Source: an uncultured Phocaeicola sp. (lineage in GTDB: Bacteria > Bacteroidota > Bacteroidia > Bacteroidales > Bacteroidaceae). From it: a DNA stretch of 64,000 nucleotides. Shown in pieces: positions 18,058 through 26,918 of this stretch (the stretch's first letter is position 1; every line of letters begins with the position of its first letter). Below the pieces are notes generated by a model. It was not told the DNA's origin. It ran no database searches and saw only the letters and a program-made list of their open reading frames with translations. The translations under genes and the position numbers were made by a program. The stretch is from positions 62,001 through 126,000 of the forward strand of contig CAOYQO010000006.1 of assembly GCA_948566455.1 (NCBI GenBank), in the 5' to 3' direction.

Positions 18058-18643
18058 CTCTGTTTACAATTCCAATACATTCCTGCTTTACACGAAGAAT
18101 AGTAGTGAATGCTGGCTTGTTGATGCGGGAGATGTGGATAAAGTGATAGGTGCTATTCCCGAAGGAAAAAAGTTAGTTGGTGTATTGTTTACTCATACTC
18201 ATTATGACCATATTTATGGTATTAATGAACTGTTGAGGCAATATCCTGAGTTGATTCTCTATACAAATGAATTTGGAAAAACAGCTTTATTGTCACCTAA
18301 ATTGAATTGTTCACGTTATCACATGGAGGCAGAAGATATCGTTTGCTGTCGGCCGGAGAATATTATTACTATTAATGAAGGGGAAAAATTGAGGCTCTTT
18401 TCTGGCAATGATAGTTTTGTGTCGGTTTATGCGACTCCGGGGCATGACAAAAGCTGTTTATGTTATACAGTAAGTGGCTGTTTCTTCAGTGGTGATTCAT
18501 ATATACCAGGCTTGAAAGTGATTGCTTCTTTTCCTAATAGTAATCGAGTTGATGCAGAAATCTCTCAGCAACGAATAATACAATTGTCTCGTAACTTAAG
18601 TTTATATCCTGGTCATGGAAGCGTAGAATATGGTAGAGAATAA
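18032..18643 (+). CDS. metallo-beta-lactamase-fold hydrolase
   Basis: 203 residues. Metal ligands appear as HTHYDH near residue 57, ATPGHDKSC near 140, SGDS near 155 and PGHG at the C-terminus, the pattern of glyoxalase II-like hydrolases. Within an ACP/KAS III module it is most likely a thioesterase releasing or editing the acyl-ACP product. It starts 26 bp inside the KAS III gene. No signal peptide, so it acts in the cytoplasm. Confidence 0.85.
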   Translation: MLAIKQIINSVYNSNTFLLYTKNSSECWLVDAGDVDKVIGAIPEGKKLVGVLFTHTHYDHIYGINELLRQYPELILYTNEFGKTALLSPKLNCSRYHMEAEDIVCCRPENIITINEGEKLRLFSGNDSFVSVYATPGHDKSCLCYTVSGCFFSGDSYIPGLKVIASFPNSNRVDAEISQQRIIQLSRNLSLYPGHGSVEYGRE

Positions 18644-18644
18644 C

Positions 18645-19619
18645 ATGGTAAGATTTCTTTTATTATTGATGATTGTTTTGAATTCTGGGAGTATTAGTGC
18701 TGGGAAAGATTCTTCCCCATACATAATTTCCACAAAAAAAATATATACGGGAAAACCCTATGCTTCATTTACATCATTGATTAATTATAAAGGACGCTTT
18801 TATTGTGCATTTCGGGAGGCAAAAAAACATTATGATCCTAGCGGAGAAGATGTTGGGATTATTAGAATTTTGCATTCAAAAAACGGGAAACGTTGGCAGC
18901 CTTTTTTATCGTATAGTGTAGATGGTATAGATTTACGGGATCCAAAACTCACAGTAACGCCGGAAGGAAAAGTTATGCTGTTGGTAGAAGAAGTAAAATA
19001 TGAGAATAAAGTGGCTGTTTTAAGAAAATCATGTGTCAGCTTTTTCTCTTCCAATAAATCACATACAGAATTGATTCCTATAAGTTTTAAACCTAATATG
19101 GATTGGAATTGGTTATGGGATGTGTCATGGATAGATGGAATAGCTTATGGTTATATTTATGCACCTTATTTTGCGTTCGTAAAATCTTTTAATGGTATTA
19201 ATTATAAACTTGTAGATAAACCTACAATTGATAATTCTCCGACAGAGGCATCGGTGGCGAAGTTGGGGGATAAATTTTTCTCCGTTGTACGACGAAAACA
19301 GAATGCTTATGTGGGAATAAGTAATGATGGTGATCAATGGCAATGGAAAGATGGAGGTATGCGGATCGGATGTCCTAAACTATTTACTTATAAGGATAAC
19401 GTTTATACAGTTGGGCGTGCCTATAATGGTAAGATGAATTGCACAGCTCTATTTAAGGTTGATCAAACTAGTGGCAAGTTAGTGATGTTGCTTGAATTAT
19501 CATCAGATATGGATAGTGCGTATCCTGGCGCAGTTGTAAAAGACGGAATGCTTTATATTTCATATTATCAAGGAGATTTAATGAAAAGTTCTATCTATTT
19601 TTCACGGATAAAATTGTAA
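18645..19619 (+). CDS. secreted sialidase-like beta-propeller protein
   Basis: 324 residues from ATG at 18645, two bases after the hydrolase stop; an ATG at 18630 would add five residues. The N-terminus MVRFLLLLMIVLNSGSISAG is a signal peptide. Asp-box-like motifs SKNGKRW and SNDGDQW and a FREA segment near residue 50 resemble exo-alpha-sialidases. Full catalytic residues could not be confirmed. In a pseudaminic acid locus it could trim or recognise the nonulosonate in the periplasm or at the cell surface. No transport or anchoring motif beyond the signal peptide is seen. Confidence 0.75.
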   Translation: MVRFLLLLMIVLNSGSISAGKDSSPYIISTKKIYTGKPYASFTSLINYKGRFYCAFREAKKHYDPSGEDVGIIRILHSKNGKRWQPFLSYSVDGIDLRDPKLTVTPEGKVMLLVEEVKYENKVAVLRKSCVSFFSSNKSHTELIPISFKPNMDWNWLWDVSWIDGIAYGYIYAPYFAFVKSFNGINYKLVDKPTIDNSPTEASVAKLGDKFFSVVRRKQNAYVGISNDGDQWQWKDGGMRIGCPKLFTYKDNVYTVGRAYNGKMNCTALFKVDQTSGKLVMLLELSSDMDSAYPGAVVKDGMLYISYYQGDLMKSSIYFSRIKL

Positions 19620-19623
19620 GACA

Positions 19624-20643
19624 ATGAATTCTATTTATTCACAAGTAGTCAATCCAAACCAAGAATTTTCTATTGTTGGTGGATTATGTAGTCATGGTGA
19701 GCGCATACGGATATTGATTTTGGGAGCTTTTGGGTTTATTGGTACAAATATTTTAAAGTTTATTGATGATTATTTTTCTGGACAGTATGAAGTTGTAGTA
19801 TTTGATAGGACAAATAAGCATCCTAAGGGAGTGGAAATAAATTCTATTTCAAAGGTTTATACTGGCGATATAACATCTACTTTGGACATAGAAAATATAT
19901 TTAGGAATGAAGCTGAGTTTGATGTTGTTTTGCATTTAGTTACCACAACAGTTCCTGCTGCATCAAATGACTATAGATATGACATAGAAACAAATTTGAT
20001 TTCTACTATTCAATTATTAGAAATGTGCAAGAAATATAAGGCACATAAAATAATCTATTTATCTTCTGGAGGGGCTATCTATGGTGACATGGCGAATGCT
20101 CATTCGGAAAATCAGGTAGCTAAGCCGATATCTTCATATGGAATAACCAAATTGGCTGTTGAAAATTATATGTATCTCTATAAAAGACTCTTTGACTTAG
20201 ATTATCTAATTGTCAGGTTGTCAAATCCATATGGTCCATATCATTATTCAACGAAGCAGGGAGTTATAAATATTGCTATACAAAAAGCTTTGAGAGGTGA
20301 AAAACTGTCTATATGGGGAGATGGGACAGGGTGCAAAGATTATATCTATATTGAAGATTTTTGCAGAATACTATTCATTTTAATAAATATGAATTATAAG
20401 AATGAGATTGTTAATATTGGCTCTGGGTCTGTATATTCTTTAAATGATATAGTTGAAACCATTCATAAACAATTGCCTTCTTTTGGATGGGAATATACAT
20501 GTTGTCACCAAAGCGATGTAGTCGATTTTACATTGGATATAAGTAAATTGTTATCTATAATAGGAGATATGAGATTTATAGCGTTAGCAGAAGGTATTTC
20601 TAAAACTTTGGCTTGGCATAAAGATAATAAGTTTGTGTTGTAG
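19624..20643 (+). CDS. NAD-dependent epimerase/dehydratase, UDP-glucose 4-epimerase-like
   Basis: 339 residues. Extended SDR with the Rossmann motif GAFGFIG near residue 36 and the pair YGITK near 168; KDYIYIEDFC matches GalE/RmlB-type sugar nucleotide enzymes. About 27 residues precede the Rossmann strand, longer than usual, and no internal Met offers a shorter start. It probably makes a sugar nucleotide for the repeat unit, such as UDP-Gal or UDP-GalNAc, but the substrate cannot be set. Confidence 0.82.
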   Translation: MNSIYSQVVNPNQEFSIVGGLCSHGERIRILILGAFGFIGTNILKFIDDYFSGQYEVVVFDRTNKHPKGVEINSISKVYTGDITSTLDIENIFRNEAEFDVVLHLVTTTVPAASNDYRYDIETNLISTIQLLEMCKKYKAHKIIYLSSGGAIYGDMANAHSENQVAKPISSYGITKLAVENYMYLYKRLFDLDYLIVRLSNPYGPYHYSTKQGVINIAIQKALRGEKLSIWGDGTGCKDYIYIEDFCRILFILINMNYKNEIVNIGSGSVYSLNDIVETIHKQLPSFGWEYTCCHQSDVVDFTLDISKLLSIIGDMRFIALAEGISKTLAWHKDNKFVL

Positions 20644-20667
20644 GTATTATATTAAAAATATTGATTA

Positions 20668-21816
20668 ATGAAAATACTTCATTTAATTATAGATCATCAA
20701 GTGATTGAGCGAATGCTTGGGGTGTATGAGAATGTTTTTCCATATCATAATGATGTTGTTATATTTAGTTTGACTACTGATTTTAAACATTTGCGTAAGT
20801 ATAAAGAATGTCCAGTGATTCTGCGAAATCAAGGTAGAAAAGAAGGAAAGGTCTTTGATTTCTCTAGCTATACTCATATCATTGCTCATTATTTAACAAT
20901 GGATATGATTGACTTTATCAAGTCAGCACCAATAGATGTTCATGTTTGTTGGGAGGTGTATGGCGCTGATTTGTATAATCAATTTTTGGAGCCAAATGGT
21001 TTTAAGTTATATTATACAGATCCTGTGAGATATGACAAATATAGAGTCTTTAGGAGGTATTTACCATATTTATTTAAACTGGCTCTTGAAGTTAAAGGGT
21101 ATAAGTATCAATTTAACTTTCAAATCAATAAACAATTTAAATATATTTCTCATCGAATAAATAGTATTCAACATTGTTGTTATTATGATGCAGCGCTTAT
21201 AGAACAGTATGCTTCAAGAAAGATCTATTCTTATGAGGTTTTTAATTATTCATTATCAGAAGTCTTAGGAAAGTTGAAAGATACTCCTTTTTTTGACGGT
21301 GATACAATTATGGTGGGTAACTCAGCTTCTTACTCAAATAATCATTTGTATGTACTGAATTTCCTGAAGAGAATGGATTTGAAAGATGAGTTGAGATTTA
21401 CTCTTGTTTTGTCTTATGGTGGTAGCAAACAATATGTGAGTGAAGTTGAGAATGCTTATAAATCCTCTTTTCCTCAAAAAGTTGAAGTACTTACAAGTTA
21501 TCTTCCACTCCAAGTTTATAATCAGATTTTTCTTAAAGTACGCTCCATGATAATGTCCGCCTGGAGACAGGAGTCTATAGGAACTATAATTATGGGGTTT
21601 TACCTAGGTGTTAAGGTTTTTATGTCAGAAAGGAGTCCTTTATATAAGTGGTTTGTGGATTGCGGATTTAATGTTTTTGCAATAGAGACAGCGAAAGAAG
21701 AGGATTTAGATACTCCGTTATCCATTAAAGACAAGCAACGAAATAGGGAGATTGTTTTGGAACGTTATAATGAGGAAAGGATAGCGCGATCTCTTAAAGA
21801 AAATATAGTGGACTAA
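20668..21816 (+). CDS. GT56-like (WecF family) glycosyltransferase
   Basis: 382 residues. The motifs WEVYGADLY near residue 92 and VGNSASYSNNHL near 213 are those of TDP-Fuc4NAc:lipid II transferases (GT56, WecF), which act on undecaprenyl-linked sugars at the inner membrane face. The Fuc4NAc genes themselves are absent, so the donor here may be another 6-deoxy amino sugar, for example UDP-L-FucNAc. Cytoplasmic, no signal peptide. The stop overlaps the flippase start (TAATG). Confidence 0.82.
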   Translation: MKILHLIIDHQVIERMLGVYENVFPYHNDVVIFSLTTDFKHLRKYKECPVILRNQGRKEGKVFDFSSYTHIIAHYLTMDMIDFIKSAPIDVHVCWEVYGADLYNQFLEPNGFKLYYTDPVRYDKYRVFRRYLPYLFKLALEVKGYKYQFNFQINKQFKYISHRINSIQHCCYYDAALIEQYASRKIYSYEVFNYSLSEVLGKLKDTPFFDGDTIMVGNSASYSNNHLYVLNFLKRMDLKDELRFTLVLSYGGSKQYVSEVENAYKSSFPQKVEVLTSYLPLQVYNQIFLKVRSMIMSAWRQESIGTIIMGFYLGVKVFMSERSPLYKWFVDCGFNVFAIETAKEEDLDTPLSIKDKQRNREIVLERYNEERIARSLKENIVD

Positions 21817-23231
21817 TGGCAGAGACAGGTAAGTCATTTGTTAAGAAATTTATAGGTTTTTCTGTTGTAACCTGGGTTTCTTTTATTATAAGTTTTTTAT
21901 CTGCACCTATATCTACACGACTATTTGATCCTTCTGTGTTAGGTAAGATAAATATATTTAATACATATACCAATCTTTGGGGAATTTTAATTTTAGTAGG
22001 ATTGGATCAGGCTTATGCTCGGTTTTATTATGAACGGCCTAATAACAGAACTGTTGGATATCTTTTCACATTTTGTTTTGCAGTGACTTATTCCTTGATT
22101 TTGCTGTTTGTTATTCTTGCAATACCATTTAGAGATTTTTTGTCTCAAGTGATGTTTCAAGAGAAAGACAATTTGCTGTTGTGGCTATTTTTCTTAAGTG
22201 TTTTTTGTACTGCTACATTAAGATACTTGAACTTGACATATCGGATGGAGAAGGATATTAAGTTGTATACTATACAAGGTATCTTAATGGCTTTGATTTC
22301 TAAGGTTCTTTACATTGGGGTGGGTTTTTGGGATTCTTCTTATAAACCAGCTTTAGTAGTGTTGACAGTGTCTCATCTTATTCTTGCGTTAGTTTTTTTA
22401 TTGATACAGAAAGAACGTTTTGAGAAAATAAGAAAGTATGATAAGGAGGTCACAAAAGAAATATTTTCTTTTGCCATCCCACTGATACCGGTTTCTATCT
22501 TGATGTGGGCTAACTCTTCTATTCCACAGATCGTAATGCAAAATACCATGGATTATCATAGTGTTGGCATATTTACTTCTGCTGTAGCATTGGCAAACAT
22601 AATACTACTTGTGCAAGCTGGATTTAATACTTATTGGGTGCCTTATACTTATGAAAATTATAAAACACAAACAGGGCAATTTTTTAAGGTTCATCGCTAT
22701 TTAGTTTGTGTAGTAACCCTATTTGGTTTGTTTGTTGTTCTTTCCCAAGATATTATTTTTTTATTGCTTGGTGAGAAGTATAGGGCTGCCAAAGTGTTTT
22801 TCCCTTTCTTGATTTTGGCGCCGATTTGTTATATTATTGGTGAGACGACGGGGATGGGTATTGGCATCTCGAAGAAAACTTATTTAAATATAACAGTGTT
22901 TACTGTTTCTGTTGTTGTCAATCTCTTTTTCTGTATGTTACTACGTATTCCGATGGGAATTCCTGGAATTGCTATTGCTACATCAATGGCGGCAATAGTC
23001 TCTATGATTCTAAAAACATACCTTGGTGAAAAACACTATCATGTGGTGGACTCGTATAAGTATATGTTTTTTTCGGTGACAATTATTGCTGCTAGTGCTA
23101 TCATAACCTTATTGGTAGGAAATATGCTGATGAAATATTTTCTTTTGTTGGGTGCTATGTTTGCTGCAGCGTTGTTTTTCAGACACGAGGTGAATGACTT
23201 ATTTAGGTACACAAAAAGCTTTGTTAGATAG
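21816..23231 (+). CDS. wzx: Wzx-type polysaccharide flippase
   Basis: 471 residues, almost entirely hydrophobic helices, of the MATE/MVF polysaccharide transporter family. The N-terminus (TWVSFIISFLSAPISTRLF) and the long run of helices are typical of O-unit and capsule flippases. It should move the completed undecaprenyl-linked repeat unit across the inner membrane. Together with the next gene it indicates Wzy-dependent assembly. No Wza or Wzc is in the window, as is usual in Bacteroides capsule loci. Confidence 0.9.
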   Translation: MAETGKSFVKKFIGFSVVTWVSFIISFLSAPISTRLFDPSVLGKINIFNTYTNLWGILILVGLDQAYARFYYERPNNRTVGYLFTFCFAVTYSLILLFVILAIPFRDFLSQVMFQEKDNLLLWLFFLSVFCTATLRYLNLTYRMEKDIKLYTIQGILMALISKVLYIGVGFWDSSYKPALVVLTVSHLILALVFLLIQKERFEKIRKYDKEVTKEIFSFAIPLIPVSILMWANSSIPQIVMQNTMDYHSVGIFTSAVALANIILLVQAGFNTYWVPYTYENYKTQTGQFFKVHRYLVCVVTLFGLFVVLSQDIIFLLLGEKYRAAKVFFPFLILAPICYIIGETTGMGIGISKKTYLNITVFTVSVVVNLFFCMLLRIPMGIPGIAIATSMAAIVSMILKTYLGEKHYHVVDSYKYMFFSVTIIAASAIITLLVGNMLMKYFLLLGAMFAAALFFRHEVNDLFRYTKSFVR

Positions 23232-23234
23232 TCA

Positions 23235-24392
23235 ATGCTATATACCTTTTCTCTACTTTTTTGTCTTTTTATCGCGATATGGTATGATATTTTAGGCCAA
23301 TCAAAGTATAAAAATACTTGGTATCATATTTTATTATTTTGCTTCATTGCTATATCGGCATTGCAGTTTCAAGTTGGTACTGATATTCCTCATTATATGA
23401 AAGAATATAAGCAGTTTGATGTTGATAATTTTAAATTTTCCGATTTGTTTGAAGGAGGAGAAGATAGACGACAGCCAGGTTGGATTCTTTTGATGTATGT
23501 GTGCAGATTCTTCACTGAGGAGTTTGTGTTTTTTAAAATAATCCAAGCAATGTTCCTAAATATAGCTGTTTTTTCGTTTTTTAGGAGGGAAACTAAAAAT
23601 GTATTTTTGTGTATATTTCTTTATGCACTTATCAGCTATTTAGTATTAAACTTTAATTTATTGCGTCAGTCTTTTGCTTTAGGTTTTACTTTATATGGTT
23701 ATTCTTATTTGAGGAATAAGCAAATAGCTAAGTATTTATTGTGTGTGTTTGCTGCGTTTATGTTTCATAATTCAGCTTTTGTATTGATATTTCCGTTGCT
23801 TGTTGAATTTTTGAAATTTAATAGAATCACGCTATGGATGACCTTAAGTTTGATAATTATATTTATTTATTTTCTTTCTACTGTAGATATAGGTATACTT
23901 TTGGCAGATTTTTTTAAATCTGGATATGTTAATTCGAATATCTCTTCTATCGGTTTGGGATATATGCAAAGTGAGGATCTGGGAGTAAGAGATGAATTCT
24001 CTATTTTTTCTATAAGACGTTTGTGTATAGCTTTTGTATTGATATATTTCCTTTTTAAATCAAAGGATATGCCATTAGCCTATATGGGATTTGCATATCT
24101 GGCAATTAATATTTTAGTGAGTATTTTTCCAATAATTTGGCGTTTTAGGATTTATTTTGATATTAGTTATCTGATTATACTTGCTGCATTTATTAAGGAT
24201 TTTGAAATTCCTAAATTAAAATGTTTTTCCAAATGGATGTCAATAGTTCTCATTTGCATAATTTCTTATTTTTTCTTATGCGATTATCTTATTCCTTATG
24301 AGGGATCCTCAATGAGATATATTGATCAATATTATCCTTATCATTCTGTATTTGATCCTATTATAGAGTACAAGCGGTTGAATTATTTTTAA
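23235..24392 (+). CDS. wzy: EpsG-family Wzy-like polysaccharide polymerase
   Basis: 385 residues, many predicted membrane segments, strongly AT-rich. QVGTDIPHYMKEY near residue 50 and NLLRQSFALGFTLYG near 140 match the EpsG/Wzy family, where Arg residues line the catalytic site. It would join flipped repeat units at the periplasmic side. It lies 3 bp after the flippase gene. Polymerases are the least conserved capsule genes, and this one should define a specific serotype. Confidence 0.85.
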   Translation: MLYTFSLLFCLFIAIWYDILGQSKYKNTWYHILLFCFIAISALQFQVGTDIPHYMKEYKQFDVDNFKFSDLFEGGEDRRQPGWILLMYVCRFFTEEFVFFKIIQAMFLNIAVFSFFRRETKNVFLCIFLYALISYLVLNFNLLRQSFALGFTLYGYSYLRNKQIAKYLLCVFAAFMFHNSAFVLIFPLLVEFLKFNRITLWMTLSLIIIFIYFLSTVDIGILLADFFKSGYVNSNISSIGLGYMQSEDLGVRDEFSIFSIRRLCIAFVLIYFLFKSKDMPLAYMGFAYLAINILVSIFPIIWRFRIYFDISYLIILAAFIKDFEIPKLKCFSKWMSIVLICIISYFFLCDYLIPYEGSSMRYIDQYYPYHSVFDPIIEYKRLNYF

Positions 24393-24481
24393 TTTACTTT
24401 GAATGTACTTTAAATGAATAATTGTTGCTTTTGTGAATGTGTTGAAACGAATATATATTTAGTAAATCATATATAATAAGT

Positions 24482-25663
24482 ATGTTGAATATTTTAAAAA
24501 ACGAAAAAATAATTGATTTTATTAATTCACATCCAATAAAATTGTACATTGACCACTATGCAAATATAATTGCCTATATTAATAAGAAAAAAAACAGAAA
24601 TATAGATTTCTTTTATAGTAGAATTCCCAAGAATTTTCAATTTGTATTTAATAATAGGTACTCACAATACATTTTTTGGAAATTGGCAATTATCATTGAA
24701 CCAATACTATCTCTTATCATTGTAACGATGCTGCTTCTTCCTTTTATAGTGTTGTCTATTATTAATCGTAAAAAGAGGATTTCCAATAAACTGTATTTGT
24801 CATATGCTATTCTTCTAAGGAAAAGAGTTGAAATAGCAGACTTATATTCATCGTCTGCCGATTGGCTATATCCATTGTTTATCCCTACATCGATGAAAAG
24901 GGTTGTGGGTAAAAATGTACATAATGTATTTGAAGGTATAAATGTGTTTGATGTTTTTAAGGCCTACTTGTATTCTATATTCACTATATTAATATCTGTC
25001 TTTTTTTTGCGATTTAAATATTTATTTAGAAATTATGTTTGTTTTGAGTATTACCTTACAGCTGATTTTCTACAAAAGTTATCTAATGATGTTGAGATAT
25101 CATTTGCAAACCAAATAGATCGTTGGGCTATTCTTTTTGATCATGCGCCTCAAAAAACAAAAGTTCTTTTCCAACATGGAATAGAAATGCCTGAATCTGA
25201 TTGGCCTATTAAACTTAAAAATATAACTCATTTATATGCGTTGTCAAATAATGAAGCAAAGTTATTAATAAAGGCCGCTATTCTTTCAAAACCGATTGTG
25301 AAGATATTACCTCCCACGATTCAATTGACAAATTGTAATGTGGAAAATAAATCTAATGTGTTGATAGTTGGATATCCAGCTTATGGACTATTTGATAAGG
25401 AAAGAGATCTAATATATGGAATAGATTTGGAAAAGGTCAATCTTTTTTTTAAACTCCATCCAGGGGCACAAGATATTTCGAAGTATAAAGAATTACAGAG
25501 GAAAAGAAATTATATTTTAATAGAAAACGATACTTTTCCGAATGTTGATTTCGTGATTTCATATAGGTCAACTCTTGCAGTAGAATATGAGGTTTATAAT
25601 AAACGTGTTTTATTCTATAATGATTATTCGATTGAAGAAATTTGTAAAATAGTAAATAAATAG
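24482..25663 (+). CDS. putative glycosyltransferase; candidate nonulosonate transferase
   Basis: 393 residues. No family is recognised with certainty. Two hydrophobic segments lie near 70-100 and 165-185, and the C-terminal half has GT-B-like signs: VLFQHGIEMPESDWP near 235, FFKLHPGAQDI near 320 (an HP motif) and SYRSTLAVEYEV near 360 (an ST motif). HP and S/T motifs are shared by bacterial sialyl- and polysialyltransferases (GT38, GT52, GT80). The locus makes CMP-Pse but has no other obvious CMP-sugar transferase, so this is the best candidate by elimination. Preceded by an 89-bp gap. Confidence 0.6.
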   Translation: MLNILKNEKIIDFINSHPIKLYIDHYANIIAYINKKKNRNIDFFYSRIPKNFQFVFNNRYSQYIFWKLAIIIEPILSLIIVTMLLLPFIVLSIINRKKRISNKLYLSYAILLRKRVEIADLYSSSADWLYPLFIPTSMKRVVGKNVHNVFEGINVFDVFKAYLYSIFTILISVFFLRFKYLFRNYVCFEYYLTADFLQKLSNDVEISFANQIDRWAILFDHAPQKTKVLFQHGIEMPESDWPIKLKNITHLYALSNNEAKLLIKAAILSKPIVKILPPTIQLTNCNVENKSNVLIVGYPAYGLFDKERDLIYGIDLEKVNLFFKLHPGAQDISKYKELQRKRNYILIENDTFPNVDFVISYRSTLAVEYEVYNKRVLFYNDYSIEEICKIVNK

Positions 25664-25667
25664 TGAA

Positions 25668-26741
25668 ATGTCAATTTTTAAAGGTAAAATTCTTTTAATT
25701 ACTGGAGGTACAGGCTCTTTCGGTAATGCAGTTTTACGTCGTTTTCTTGATTCAGATATTAAGGAGATACGTATATTTTCACGGGATGAAAAGAAACAGG
25801 ATGATATGCGTCATGCTTTACAAAATCCTAAAGTGAAATTTTATATTGGTAATGTACGTGATAAGGCTTCTGTTGATGTGGCTATGCGTGGTGTAGATTA
25901 TGTGTTTGCTGCTGCTGCTTTAAAACAAGTGCCAAGTTGTGAGTTTTTTCCAATGGAGGCAACAATGACCAATGTGATAGGTACTGGTAATGTGCTTGCA
26001 TCAGCAATTGAACATGGTGTGAAGAATGTGGTTGTGCTTTCAACAGATAAGGCTGCATATCCTATTAATGCTATGGGTATCAGCAAGGCACTGATGGAGA
26101 AAATTGCGATGGCCAAAGGACGTGAATTGGGGGAAAATGCGCAAACTACTATTTGCTGTACACGTTATGGTAATGTAATGGCAAGTCGTGGTTCGGTGAT
26201 TCCATTGTGGGTAGAGCAAATAGAACAGGGAAACCCTATAACTATAACCGATCCAAATATGACACGTTTCATGATGACATTGGATGATGCAGTTGATTTA
26301 GTTATTTATGCATTTATGCATGGGAAGAATGGAGATCTTTTTGTTCAAAAAGCACCAGCTGCTACTCTTGAAACACTTGCAGAAGCTTTAAAGCAAGTTT
26401 ATGCAGAAATTAATCCTAAGTATGGTGACACCGAAGTGAAAGTTATTGGTACTCGTCATGGAGAAAAACTTTATGAGACACTTGTTACTCGTGAAGAAAT
26501 GGCTAAGGCTATAGATATGGGGGATTATTATCGTATTCCTTGTGATAATCGTGATTTGAACTATGATAAATTTTTTAATGAAGGAAATAAAGAAATTGCT
26601 AAAATAGAAGATTATCATAGTCATAACACTCGTCGTCTTGATGTAGGGGGCATGAAAGAGCTACTTCTAAAGCTTCGTTTTATTCGTGAAGATTTAGGCC
26701 TTCAGCAACGTTCTAAAGCGAAAGAAATACGTTCAGAGTAA
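25668..26741 (+). CDS. capE: CapE/FnlA-type UDP-GlcNAc 4,6-dehydratase and epimerase
   Basis: 357 residues. The Rossmann motif is GGTGSFG near residue 12, with ALKQVPSCEFFP as substrate loop and STDKAAYPINAMGISK, where Met replaces the SDR Tyr; this MxxxK is characteristic of CapE/WbjB. It dehydrates UDP-GlcNAc with inversion at C5, then epimerises C3, starting UDP-L-FucNAc synthesis. Its first product is the same compound PseB should make and PseC should use. Base composition is visibly less AT-rich than the genes just upstream, hinting at a mosaic boundary here. Confidence 0.93.
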   Translation: MSIFKGKILLITGGTGSFGNAVLRRFLDSDIKEIRIFSRDEKKQDDMRHALQNPKVKFYIGNVRDKASVDVAMRGVDYVFAAAALKQVPSCEFFPMEATMTNVIGTGNVLASAIEHGVKNVVVLSTDKAAYPINAMGISKALMEKIAMAKGRELGENAQTTICCTRYGNVMASRGSVIPLWVEQIEQGNPITITDPNMTRFMMTLDDAVDLVIYAFMHGKNGDLFVQKAPAATLETLAEALKQVYAEINPKYGDTEVKVIGTRHGEKLYETLVTREEMAKAIDMGDYYRIPCDNRDLNYDKFFNEGNKEIAKIEDYHSHNTRRLDVGGMKELLLKLRFIREDLGLQQRSKAKEIRSE

Positions 26742-26918
26742 AGTTTATATAATCTCAGTAGAGATCATTTTCTCATGTCAGATTTTAATTGTTTTTTATC
26801 TACCTCTCGTCTATCTGACATCTTCAGTTGTAATTTGTTTTAATAGATTAACTAGAATAACTACCTAATTTAAATTTAGGTGGATGATGGTTATTTATAC
26901 TAATTTGTACTTAATAAA
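26742..26918. other. 177-bp gap between capE and capG
   Basis: No gene. It holds a 9-bp perfect stem at 26775-26783 and 26813-26821 (ATGTCAGAT/ATCTGACAT, 29-nt loop) and a shorter hairpin ACCTAA/TTAGGT near 26861-26880. In related loci capF normally lies between capE and capG, so this may be the scar of its removal or an attenuator. No strong -7 element was found. Confidence 0.35.
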
